Shown here: in pieces, positions 6,600 through 13,045 of the stretch
How the letters are laid out: every line of letters begins with the position of its first letter
Numbering within the stretch: the first letter of the stretch is position 1
DNA from: an uncultured Prevotella sp.
GTDB taxonomy: Bacteria; Bacteroidota; Bacteroidia; Bacteroidales; Bacteroidaceae
Length of the DNA stretch: 13,045 nt
Direction of reading: 5' to 3'
NCBI GenBank assembly: GCA_900550035.1
Contig: URQS01000078.1
Location: 1-13,045 of the forward strand
Notes under the pieces: generated by a model
Database searches by the model: none
The model's input: the letters and a program-made list of their open reading frames with translations, nothing else
What the model was told of the DNA's origin: nothing
Translations under genes and position numbers: made by a program

Positions 6600-7885
6600 A
6601 TGAAAAGAAAGATATATACTCAGCTTGTAGATTGGAAGAACCAAGAGCATCATAAGCCATTGATATTAAATGGAGTAAGACAATGTGGAAAGACTTATAT
6701 TCTAAAAGAATTCGGTCTGAATGAATTTGATAATCTTGCTTACGTCAGTTGCGATAGAAATGAGAACCTGCATGCTATATATGCAGGCGACTTTGATACT
6801 GCAAGAATCATTCGAGGATTAAGTGCCTTGACGGAGTGGATATAATCCCTGGCAAGACTCTTATATTCTTGGATGAGGTGCAAGCATTCCCACAGGCATT
6901 GGAAGCATTGAAGTATTTCTGCGAAGATGCTCCAGAGTATCATATAGTGGTGGCAGGTTCGCTATTGGGTGTTGCCTTGCATGCAGGTGTATCCTTTCCG
7001 GTAGGCAAGGTACAGACAATGCGTTTATTCCCTATGGATTTTGAAGAATTCCTAATGGCTATGGGCGAAGACCAGTTGCTTAAACTAATGCACAGCAAGG
7101 ACTACGAATTGATGAATGCGTTCCACGAAAAGTTGAAAGACTATTTGCGCCAATACTATTACGTGGGTGGAATGCCTGAAGTAGTGAAGACGTATGTAGA
7201 AAACAGATTGCTAAACCAAGTGCGCACTATACAGAACGAAATACTCTCCAACTATGCCAGCGACTTCTCCACACATGCTCCTACGCAAGAGGTGCCACGC
7301 ATAGACATGGTATGGCAGTCGATATTGGGTCAACTATCTAAAGAGAACAAGAAGTTTGTGTATGGTGTATTGAAGAAAGGTGGCAGAGCCAAGGAGTTTG
7401 AACTGGCAATACAATGATTGGTAGATGCTGGTTTGGTGTATAAGATAACAAAGGTGACAAAGCCGGAATTGCCCTTGAAGTTTTATGAAGACTTGTCGGC
7501 ATTCAAGCTTTATCTATGCGATTGTGGACTGATGGGGGCTATGGCAGATACAGCTGCAAAGGATGTGTTGCTTGGCGATAACGTGTTTACAGAGTATAAA
7601 GGAGCGTTCACAGAACAATATGTTCTTCAACAGTTACTTGCGTCGGGCATCAATCACATCTACTATTACAGTTCCGATACCTCTCGTATGGAAATGGATT
7701 TCCTTGTTCAACGCAATGGTGCCATATTGCCTATAGAGGTGAAGGGCGTAACAAGCATAAAAGCCACTTCATTGCACAATTATCTTATGGAACATCCTGA
7801 CATATCAGCCATACGCTATTCAATGTTGCCATACCGCCAACAAGAGAATATCACCAATATGCCACTATACGGAGTTTTCCTCTAA
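6600..7885 (+). pseudogene. AAA_14/DUF4143 ATP-binding protein, broken by a frameshift and a nonsense codon
   Basis: Joined across its lesions this encodes about 428 residues, normal for the family. In order: Walker A GVRQCGKT (residues 25-32), Walker B LIFLDEVQ (just after 6860), DUF4143 around GGMPEVVKTYVENR, and a C-terminal PD-(D/E)XK-like part with EMDFLVQ and IEVKG. Lesion 1 is near 6835: the first frame ends at TAA 6843-6845, while the homologous sequence continues in another frame with VDIIPGKT. This fits loss of one G from GAGGTGG. Lesion 2 is TGA at 7415-7417, between ELAIQ and LVDAGLVYK where the family has Trp. TGA is a normal stop here (it ends the 1660-3180 gene), so this is not recoding. 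Such ATPases are common in Bacteroidales; their role is not well defined. Confidence 0.85.
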
Positions 7886-7890
7886 AAAAC

Positions 7891-7947
7891 ATCGGTCAAG
7901 CAAAGTAGTTCATCAACCTTTCGTTGATAACACTTCGCTTGACCGAT
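7891..7947 (-). terminator. Long hairpin terminator at the end of the receptor operon
   Basis: ATCGGTCAAGC (7891-7901) pairs perfectly with GCTTGACCGAT (7937-7947). After one mismatch the stem gains 4 more bp, and an inner ATCAAC/GTTGAT stem caps it with a 5-nt loop. Read on the minus strand the hairpin is followed by GTTTTTTAG, the usual intrinsic-terminator T-run. It lies 44 nt past the receptor stop. It also sits 6 nt after the ATPase stop, so it may stop the plus strand too, without a T-run there. Confidence 0.7.
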
Positions 7948-7980
7948 TGTCATTTATTTATGTTAAGAGAGAGTTTCCAT

Positions 7981-8014
7981 AAACCCAAAGCTACAAGCGG
8001 CTCTTCTCCTCATT
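7981..8014. repeat. 34-bp direct repeat, copy 2
   Basis: Identical to 6165-6198. It covers the last eight codons and stop of the intact receptor gene plus 10 nt of its 3' flank. Confidence 0.85.
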
Positions 8015-10573
8015 TCCTGCACCCGTACCCTTGTACTTACTGCGCTTAGCATTGAAATTGTAAGTAACCTGCAAGCAGACATTGCGAGTGTAATTGTAAC
8101 AGTCTTTCGTTGTGCCCGCCCCAAGTCCGTACATCGTCCAGCGCTCCTTTACCGTCTTGAAGATGTCATTTGCAGAAAGATAAATTATCCATGTGCGGTT
8201 GGCAAACGACTTGTCAAACTGCAGATTTACGCTGTAACCACTCTTCATCATAAGAAAACCTTCGGCATGAGTTGTTGAGGCATTAAGGCTGATTGCCGCG
8301 TTCATGGTTTCTGTAAGAGCGAATTTGTTGTTGAGCGAACAAGACAGCAAAGGTTTGCTTAATGCCTTGCTGGCGCCATACTTCTTGGTATCGAAGAACT
8401 GCTGACTATAATTGAACTTCCACGTAGGACGGAAGATGCCGAACTTTGGCGAAACATTTACAGAAGCATAAAGCAGCTGGTTACGGTCGAAATTCAATAC
8501 TGTGGTATAAGCAAACTCCTTTTCTGGATAGACATACTTTGTCCACACCATCACATCCTTTAGATATTTATATCCAATGGAAATATTCAACCACTTGTAC
8601 ATTATCATGGTCTCAGCATTGAAAACCTTTTCTGGTTGCAAGGTAGGATTTCCACCTTCATACAAGAAACGGTTGTCATACTGCATGAAATTACTCAACT
8701 GCCGATAGCTTGGACGGTGTATCTTCTCGTTGGCATTCAGTTGCCAATGCCAGTTGCCCTTGTTCCATGAAACGCTGAGATTAGGAAAAAAGTTGTTATA
8801 CTTTCTACTAACATCGTCCTGCTTAACTCCATCAGACAGATAGTCACGGACGATATTCTCGTAACGCACACCAAGTCCTACAGTCCACTTGTTGAGAACC
8901 AGTCCGTACTGTGCAAAGCCGGCAATATTCCTTTCATGGATATCCGTCTTTGTGGATGGCACCAACTGCTCTTCATTTAGAAACGTTCCGTGCGAGTCTG
9001 TCTTCGACATCTCCGTTCCTACAGACATATTTCCTTTCCACAAAGGAATGTTCACAACCAACTTGCCTGCCCACATATCGCTATTCTGGCGATTGCTTGA
9101 GTGTACCTCCTGATTGCCCAACTCCTTGCTGATTTCAAAGCCCTCATCATTACGCCTGTTTTTGACAGCATAATATGTGGCGTTAAAATCAACACCTACA
9201 TGTCCAACTTTTCCCACATAATACACATCGGCCTGATGCAGGCTAAGAGAAGGCTTCATAACCTCATTCTGATCAATGCTACCCTGTGCCATACCATTCA
9301 GCAATACATCCTGTCGGCTAACACTATTCGTCCTACCTTTCAACATACCGTAGTAGCGATAAGAGCCACCAACAGAATTGCTATCATTAAGCGAATAATC
9401 GGCTGAGAGTTTTTCCGACAAGAAGCGGTTGTTAGTATCCAAATGAATCAGCTGGTCATTGTAATAATGCTTGTCGGGCAAATAGATATCGGTAATCAGA
9501 TTATTATCCTCGCCGTCATGTGTACCCATAGTCCATATACTATTGGCTATCTCGAATTTCTTGGTCTGATATCTGGCGCTGATATTTTCGTAATCCGCCA
9601 TCCATTTATTGTATTTACCATAAGCGTCCGTACGCAAGCTGAATCCATTGGCACGGCGCTCTTTGGTACGTATACGAATTACCGACTCCACCTCCCCATC
9701 ATATTCTGCACCAGGACTTGTAATCACGGAAATCGACTTGATGTTGTCGGGAGTGATGTTTACAATCTCATTATTGTCATGTACACGTTTGTTGTTGATA
9801 TAGATAATCGGCGCTCCTTTACCAAACACGGATATCTTTTGTCCATCAACCGATACACGTGGCAATAGGTTCAGAACATCAAATGTATTAGCCATCTTAG
9901 AGAGCAAGGTATGCTCTATGGCTACTTCCATTCCTCCAGGCAATATTTTATATTGAGGTCTGTCACCCTTCACCACAACGCCTTTGACAATCATGGTTTT
10001 GGGGTGCAATCTGATGACCCCCATCTCTGTATTGTTGTATATACGACTGACTGTCTTATAACCAATGTATGAGATTCGGGCTAACACCTTTCTGGAGTTG
10101 GAAGGAATTACAAAGAAGCCATTCTCATTGCTCACTCCATGTCCTACGATTGTAGAGTCAATGGGCGACAGCAAGGCTATTGTTGCGTATTCGGCTGCAT
10201 TGCCTTGCTCGTCTACAATGCGTCCCTTATATCGCAGCGTTGACTTCTGTGTGCATTCCACCATAATATTATTCTCCACTTGCGTCATCCTAATAGGATA
10301 GAAGCCTATCAACTGCATAATGGCATTAGGAACATTCGAGTTGCGGATGCTCTTGGTCACCTTAAAGTCCTCCAACTCATCATACACAAAGTTGATGGTG
10401 TACTTATGCTGATGGGCATTCAAGTCCTTCAGCACCTCAGAGAACGACACATTATTATATTGTCGGGTAATGCGCTGGGCGTAAGAATACTGAACCAAAG
10501 TCAGCAGGAAGAAGATGAGGAACAGGCTGATTGTCTTGCCGTTATTGGGTGTAGTCTTGAATATGTTTTTCAT
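7991..10573 (-). CDS. Outer membrane beta-barrel receptor/transducer with STN and carboxypeptidase-regulatory-like domains
   Basis: The 860-residue protein starts with a signal peptide (basic start, hydrophobic residues 15-27, likely cleavage near YSYA-Q at 32/33). An STN-type periplasmic signalling domain follows (about 35-108), then a CarboxypepD_reg-like beta-sandwich (about 114-195, with YKGRIVDEQGNAAEYATIAL), a TonB-receptor-like plug (about 212-305) and an OMP_b-brl_3-type barrel to about 843. The last strand ends in YNF, and a 20-residue polar tail follows. The STN domain marks it as a cell-surface signalling transducer, probably working through the anti-sigma factor encoded just upstream. 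No SusD gene accompanies it, so a glycan-uptake SusCD role is unlikely; the ligand is unknown. The reading frame is intact. Confidence 0.85.
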   Translation of the reverse strand: MKNIFKTTPNNGKTISLFLIFFLLTLVQYSYAQRITRQYNNVSFSEVLKDLNAHQHKYTINFVYDELEDFKVTKSIRNSNVPNAIMQLIGFYPIRMTQVENNIMVECTQKSTLRYKGRIVDEQGNAAEYATIALLSPIDSTIVGHGVSNENGFFVIPSNSRKVLARISYIGYKTVSRIYNNTEMGVIRLHPKTMIVKGVVVKGDRPQYKILPGGMEVAIEHTLLSKMANTFDVLNLLPRVSVDGQKISVFGKGAPIIYINNKRVHDNNEIVNITPDNIKSISVITSPGAEYDGEVESVIRIRTKERRANGFSLRTDAYGKYNKWMADYENISARYQTKKFEIANSIWTMGTHDGEDNNLITDIYLPDKHYYNDQLIHLDTNNRFLSEKLSADYSLNDSNSVGGSYRYYGMLKGRTNSVSRQDVLLNGMAQGSIDQNEVMKPSLSLHQADVYYVGKVGHVGVDFNATYYAVKNRRNDEGFEISKELGNQEVHSSNRQNSDMWAGKLVVNIPLWKGNMSVGTEMSKTDSHGTFLNEEQLVPSTKTDIHERNIAGFAQYGLVLNKWTVGLGVRYENIVRDYLSDGVKQDDVSRKYNNFFPNLSVSWNKGNWHWQLNANEKIHRPSYRQLSNFMQYDNRFLYEGGNPTLQPEKVFNAETMIMYKWLNISIGYKYLKDVMVWTKYVYPEKEFAYTTVLNFDRNQLLYASVNVSPKFGIFRPTWKFNYSQQFFDTKKYGASKALSKPLLSCSLNNKFALTETMNAAISLNASTTHAEGFLMMKSGYSVNLQFDKSFANRTWIIYLSANDIFKTVKERWTMYGLGAGTTKDCYNYTRNVCLQVTYNFNAKRSKYKGTGAGNEEKSRL

Positions 10574-10580
10574 AAGATAT

Positions 10581-10587
10581 CCTCCCC
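10581..10587 (-). promoter_or_regulatory. Strong Shine-Dalgarno of the receptor gene
   Basis: GGGGAGG on the minus strand lies 7 nt before the receptor ATG. It sits in the 16-nt gap after the anti-sigma stop. Most other genes in the window lack a visible Shine-Dalgarno, as is common in Bacteroidota, so this one suggests high receptor translation and supports the 10573 start. Confidence 0.6.
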
Positions 10588-10589
10588 TT

Positions 10590-11252
10590 TTATTTCACTA
10601 TTAATATTCCTTCGACGTATTCTATCTGTATGCGATCGAAAGCATTCAACAGCTCCATATTCTGCTCCAAAGTCTTCGTCTTGTTCCAATTGAAGAAGAG
10701 ACGCACGTGCTGTGTGTTGGCATTCATATATTCCACTTTGACTTGATAGAAGTCTGCCATCTGCATAAGAATGGTTCCTAACTCAGCATTGTCAAACACC
10801 ACTGGTTTCATGTCGAGCGAGTCTTTAGGCTCTGTCGTTATAGCTTTAAGACTGTCGTTGGCTAATTGTTTAGAGTTGGCAGTCTGTTCTGTAGCAGCTT
10901 TTTCTTCCACGACTTTGTCTGAAGTTGAAAAGTTTAACCAACCGTTCTGCACAGCAGCCAAGGCTACACCCGAAAGAAAGATGATGCCAACGATGGATGC
11001 TGCAATCTTCATTCGGTTGCGATAAGAACCATTAGAAAACTCCTTCCATGCCTTATCCACGTCAACCTTTTTTGGCGTGGCTTTCTTGCCAGCCATTCTT
11101 GCCATAGCCAAGTCGCGTAGAAACTCCTTCACTTCCTCATCGGCAAGCAAGTGTTCTATTTGCTCGTCTGTATATTTCTCGGGATGCTCCTGCATGTCAA
11201 AGAGCATAAGCCGTTTTTCGTCTTTGTTCATGTTAGTCATTGTTTTACTCAT
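10590..11252 (-). CDS. Short FecR-like anti-sigma factor with C-terminal STN/DUF4974-like domain
   Basis: A 220-residue protein. The cytoplasmic part (1-80) is helical and charged and would bind the sigma factor. A single transmembrane helix spans about 82-101 (KIAASIVGIIFLSGVALAAV). A linker rich in Lys, Glu, Thr and Ser follows, and residues 150-220 resemble DUF4974: VVFDNAELGTILMQMADFYQVKVEY, with the final EYVEGILIV strand. The central FecR domain of canonical members (about 300-plus residues) is missing. The domain order, the sigma gene upstream and the receptor 16 nt downstream all support an anti-sigma role. The C-terminal domain is in the periplasm, where it can meet the receptor's STN domain. 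Starts at Met5 or Met8 are also possible. An in-frame TGA just upstream rules out a longer start. Confidence 0.75.
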   Translation of the reverse strand: MSKTMTNMNKDEKRLMLFDMQEHPEKYTDEQIEHLLADEEVKEFLRDLAMARMAGKKATPKKVDVDKAWKEFSNGSYRNRMKIAASIVGIIFLSGVALAAVQNGWLNFSTSDKVVEEKAATEQTANSKQLANDSLKAITTEPKDSLDMKPVVFDNAELGTILMQMADFYQVKVEYMNANTQHVRLFFNWNKTKTLEQNMELLNAFDRIQIEYVEGILIVK

Positions 11253-11294
11253 TTTATACGTTGGATTTCATCCTTCGATTTCTCGCCATGGCAT

Positions 11295-11313
11295 AGCCCG
11301 AGCAAGCTCGGCT
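11295..11313 (-). other. GC-rich hairpin between sigma and anti-sigma genes
   Basis: In the 74-nt gap, CCGAG/CTCGG with a 4-nt loop and flanking AGC/GCT around a one-base bulge can form a stable RNA hairpin, with no T-run after it. It may mark RNA processing or partial attenuation between the two genes. Confidence 0.35.
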
Positions 11314-11326
11314 CTGCTCATCTGGC

Positions 11327-11806
11327 TTAACGAAATCGTTCCTTAATCCAGTCCATTGCCTTAGAGATATGGTTGAACACCGTCACCTTGCTCACTCCCA
11401 CTTCATCAGCCACCTCCTTATACGACTTGTCTTGTAGATAGCGCAGACGGAAGATAAGCTTACGGATTGGAGGCTCAAGGTCGTCGATGAGAAGCAACAG
11501 CTGTTCGAGACGCTCGTCAGTATCTTCAGATAGAATAACGTCGGCATCATCAGTCAGCAATCTCGCCACCCTTTCCTTCACGCTCTTGTGAGCAATCAGG
11601 TTAAGACATCGGTTGCGTACGCTTCGCATCAAATAGCCTTCCTCGCTCTCAGGCAATAGAACTATATTATCAGCAAGAATCTGCGTGAACACTTCGCTCA
11701 CCACATCCTTGCTTTCGTCGTCATTCGAGAGAATGCATCTGGCCAGATTGTACATCTTCTCATAATGCCGGCGAAACATCTGTTCTATGTCCTTTTCATG
11801 TGTCAT
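11327..11806 (-). CDS. ECF-type RNA polymerase sigma factor (sigma-70 family)
   Basis: Taken from the ATG at 11806 the protein has 159 residues. Region 2 lies at about 7-75 (FRRHYEKMYNLAR, DVVSEVF, YLMRSVRNRCLNLI) and region 4 at about 110-159, with a helix-turn-helix over SYKEVADEVGVSKVTVFNHISK. Only regions 2 and 4 are present, as in ECF sigma factors. A longer frame reaches an ATG at 11851, but its extra MFCLVFCFAQLYIGY is unlike any sigma N terminus, whereas MTHEKDIEQMF is typical and has AGGA 6 nt upstream. It heads the operon with the anti-sigma and receptor genes and probably drives that operon or its regulon when released. Confidence 0.9.
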   Translation of the reverse strand: MTHEKDIEQMFRRHYEKMYNLARCILSNDDESKDVVSEVFTQILADNIVLLPESEEGYLMRSVRNRCLNLIAHKSVKERVARLLTDDADVILSEDTDERLEQLLLLIDDLEPPIRKLIFRLRYLQDKSYKEVADEVGVSKVTVFNHISKAMDWIKERFR

Positions 11807-11873
11807 ATATCCTATATACAGTTGAGCAAAGCAAAAAACTAAGCAAAACAATGATTATTTTTGAAAACATAGG

Positions 11874-11881
11874 CAAAGGTA
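11874..11881 (-). promoter_or_regulatory. -7 box of the sigma operon
   Basis: On the minus strand TACCTTTG matches TAnnTTTG perfectly and lies 67 nt before the ATG at 11806. No TTTG sits at the normal -33 spacing; the nearest is only 10 nt away. Activation by an alternative sigma or a regulator would fit this. Confidence 0.45.
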
Positions 11882-11905
11882 AAATAAAAATCAAATAAAA
11901 TAATG

Positions 11906-11913
11906 TACTTTTG
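11906..11913 (+). promoter_or_regulatory. -7 box of the LuxR-type regulator gene
   Basis: TACTTTTG is a perfect TAnnTTTG match 23 nt before the ATG at 11937, giving a short leader. No -33 TTTG is present at 19-21 bp. The 24 bp between this box and the sigma-operon box on the other strand are almost all A/T. Confidence 0.5.
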
Positions 11914-11936
11914 CAGTCAAATAATCAGAATAGCTT

Positions 11937-12695
11937 ATGAATAAAGAAAAGCACGATTTCTTTCTCCATTCTAATGAGGTGAACCATATCAGCAAGGAGG
12001 ATTACGACAAGATAGAACTGTTGGTGAATGCGACAAAGGCCTTTGCCCGCAGCACCTACCAGTGTGTCTATATCATCGACTATTTTCACCAGGACTTCAT
12101 CTATGCGTCAGACAACCTCGCTTATCTCTGCGGATTGGAACCCGAGCAATTGATGGAGGCTGGCTATCAGATGTATATAGACCATGTTCCGGATGCTGAT
12201 CTGCAAATGTTGCTCGAAGTGAACAAGAAAGGTTTTGATCTTTTCAATGAATTGCCTATGGGCGACCGCCTGGACTATACCATCTCGTACGACTTTCATC
12301 TTACCAATGGCAGACATAGCCGATTGATTCATCATCACCTCACTCCGATACTTCTTTCTGATGATGGAAGAGTCTGGCTTGCCCTCTGCACCGTATCATT
12401 GGCAGCAACCGATGAACCGGGACACATCATCATGCAGAAGAATGGTGAGCGTAGCTATTTTGAATATTCCACATTGCGCCATAAGTGGGAAAAGAAAGAA
12501 GGCATAACCTTGAGCGAGACTGAGAGAGATGTTTTGAGATTGTCTGCCCAAGGTTACACGATGAATGATATTGCCGACCGACTATGCAAGTCGGTGGATA
12601 CGATAAAGGCTTGCAAGCGCAACCTTTTCGCCAAGCTTGGCGTGAAGAACATTGCCGAAGCGCTGTTTCATGCCACGAACTATCAGATGCTATAA
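11937..12695 (+). CDS. LuxR-type transcriptional regulator with N-terminal PAS-like sensor domain
   Basis: A 252-residue protein. Residues about 40-155 look like a PAS fold: CVYIIDYFHQDFIYASDNLAYLCGLEPEQL, then core strands including DYTISYDFHLTNG and the RLIHHHLTPILL/VWLALCTVSL pair. The C terminus carries a LuxR/GerE helix-turn-helix (about 192-246) with LSETERDVLRLSAQGYTMNDIA, the recognition-helix region SVDTIKACKRNLFAKLGV, and the final NIAEAL. There is no receiver domain with a phospho-acceptor Asp, so it probably senses a small molecule or another state through the PAS domain. It is divergent from the sigma operon, sharing about 130 bp of regulatory DNA, and could influence it; that link is inference. 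No Shine-Dalgarno is visible. Confidence 0.85.
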   Translation: MNKEKHDFFLHSNEVNHISKEDYDKIELLVNATKAFARSTYQCVYIIDYFHQDFIYASDNLAYLCGLEPEQLMEAGYQMYIDHVPDADLQMLLEVNKKGFDLFNELPMGDRLDYTISYDFHLTNGRHSRLIHHHLTPILLSDDGRVWLALCTVSLAATDEPGHIIMQKNGERSYFEYSTLRHKWEKKEGITLSETERDVLRLSAQGYTMNDIADRLCKSVDTIKACKRNLFAKLGVKNIAEALFHATNYQML

Positions 12696-12701
12696 TAGCA
12701 A

Positions 12702-13045
12702 TCATATCTCTTCCAGCAATGGCGAGAGATAGAACTTCGGGAAGTATTTCACCTCCTTGCCTTCCGCAAGGTTCGCGAGAATGTTGGCACAATAGCCGGC
12801 GGCTATGTATGCCCCGATGCCCAGTTGTGGGAAAGACTCATTGGAATAATGCATGATGGCTTCATCTATCCAAGGCACAGGCATCTGCCAGAACATACCG
12901 TACTGCGAGATATACTTGCCCAGTGAGCACCGGAAATCATCCGAACCTTTTTTCACTACTTCGCTGAATGGATAGCCATTCGGTTTCTCTACAGCGAGAA
13001 AGGCAGCCTTGCCAAGATTGACGGCATGGATAACTGTAATGCCCC
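12702..13045 (-). CDS. Partial protein of uncertain family (C-terminal 114 residues; possibly ThiF/E1-like)
   Basis: The minus-strand frame is open from the right edge to TGA at 12704-12702, so the N terminus lies outside the window; the GTG at 12956 is probably internal. The visible part includes GITVIHAVNLGKAAFLAVEK, then PVPWIDEAIMHY and AAGYCANILANLAEGKEVKYF. The HAVNLGKAAFLAV stretch faintly recalls the region after the active site in ThiF/E1-like adenylyltransferases. No nucleotide-binding motif is in view, so this is only a suggestion. It is tail to tail with the LuxR-type gene, with 6 nt between the stops. Confidence 0.6.
   Translation of the reverse strand, partial: GITVIHAVNLGKAAFLAVEKPNGYPFSEVVKKGSDDFRCSLGKYISQYGMFWQMPVPWIDEAIMHYSNESFPQLGIGAYIAAGYCANILANLAEGKEVKYFPKFYLSPLLEEI

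Noticed and set aside
7415..7417. TGA read as Trp or selenocysteine in the ATPase gene
   Set aside because: TGA ends other genes here (1660-1662, 12702-12704), the family residue is Trp, and the same gene also has a frameshift.
8889..9868. Plus-strand ORFs of 73-141 codons inside the receptor gene
   Set aside because: They are antisense shadows of a clearly coding minus-strand frame and show no domain, promoter or start context.
7991..11806. Polysaccharide utilisation locus (SusC/SusD)
   Set aside because: No SusD or glycoside hydrolase gene is present, and the receptor is followed by a terminator; the set fits cell-surface signalling.
11807..11851. Sigma factor starting at the ATG at 11851
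   Set aside because: The extra 15 residues are hydrophobic and Cys/Phe-rich, unlike a sigma factor, and 11806 has AGGA upstream.
12430..12856. ORFs across the 3' end of the LuxR-type gene on both strands
   Set aside because: They overlap the helix-turn-helix coding region or the partial gene at the right edge in other frames and carry no recognisable motif.

Overview
The window looks like a chromosomal segment of a Bacteroidota bacterium, most likely of the Prevotella/Segatella type. Three things point there: repeated TAnnTTTG -7 promoter boxes (several with a TTTG about 20 bp upstream), an ECF sigma / short anti-sigma / STN-plus-beta-barrel outer membrane receptor operon, and copies of ATPase-nuclease families that are abundant in that group. 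The species is an inference from style, not from a marker gene.

Left part (1-5068): two adjacent, translationally coupled DUF262 genes run on the minus strand. The downstream one leaves the window before its C terminus. Divergent from them, across a 289-bp AT-rich spacer, is an AAA-ATPase-like gene with a C-terminal PD-(D/E)XK nuclease-like domain. DUF262 is the NTPase half of GmrSD-type restriction enzymes, but no HNH nuclease domain is visible in the DUF262 proteins. The block is therefore a candidate accessory or defence locus. Next comes an intact endonuclease/exonuclease/phosphatase gene (5113-6057, minus) with a near-perfect Bacteroidota promoter.

Middle (6058-7990): a gene-poor, scarred region. 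It holds a roughly 60-codon remnant of the C terminus of an outer membrane beta-barrel protein, an AT-rich spacer, a promoter merging into three 33-bp-period repeats, and an AAA_14/DUF4143 ATPase gene broken by a one-base frameshift and a Trp-to-TGA stop. The broken ATPase lies between the remnant and the matching 3' end of the intact receptor gene. A 34-bp direct repeat marks both ends.

Right part (7991-11806, minus): an ECF sigma factor, a small single-pass anti-sigma factor ending in an STN/DUF4974-like domain, and an 860-aa receptor with signal peptide, STN domain, carboxypeptidase-regulatory-like domain, plug and barrel. This is the layout of a cell-surface signalling relay: the receptor senses something at the outer membrane, its STN domain meets the anti-sigma factor in the periplasm, and the sigma factor is released. 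No SusD partner is present. A PAS-like/LuxR-type regulator (11937-12695) is transcribed divergently from the sigma gene. It is followed tail to tail by an unrecognised partial minus-strand gene that runs off the right edge.
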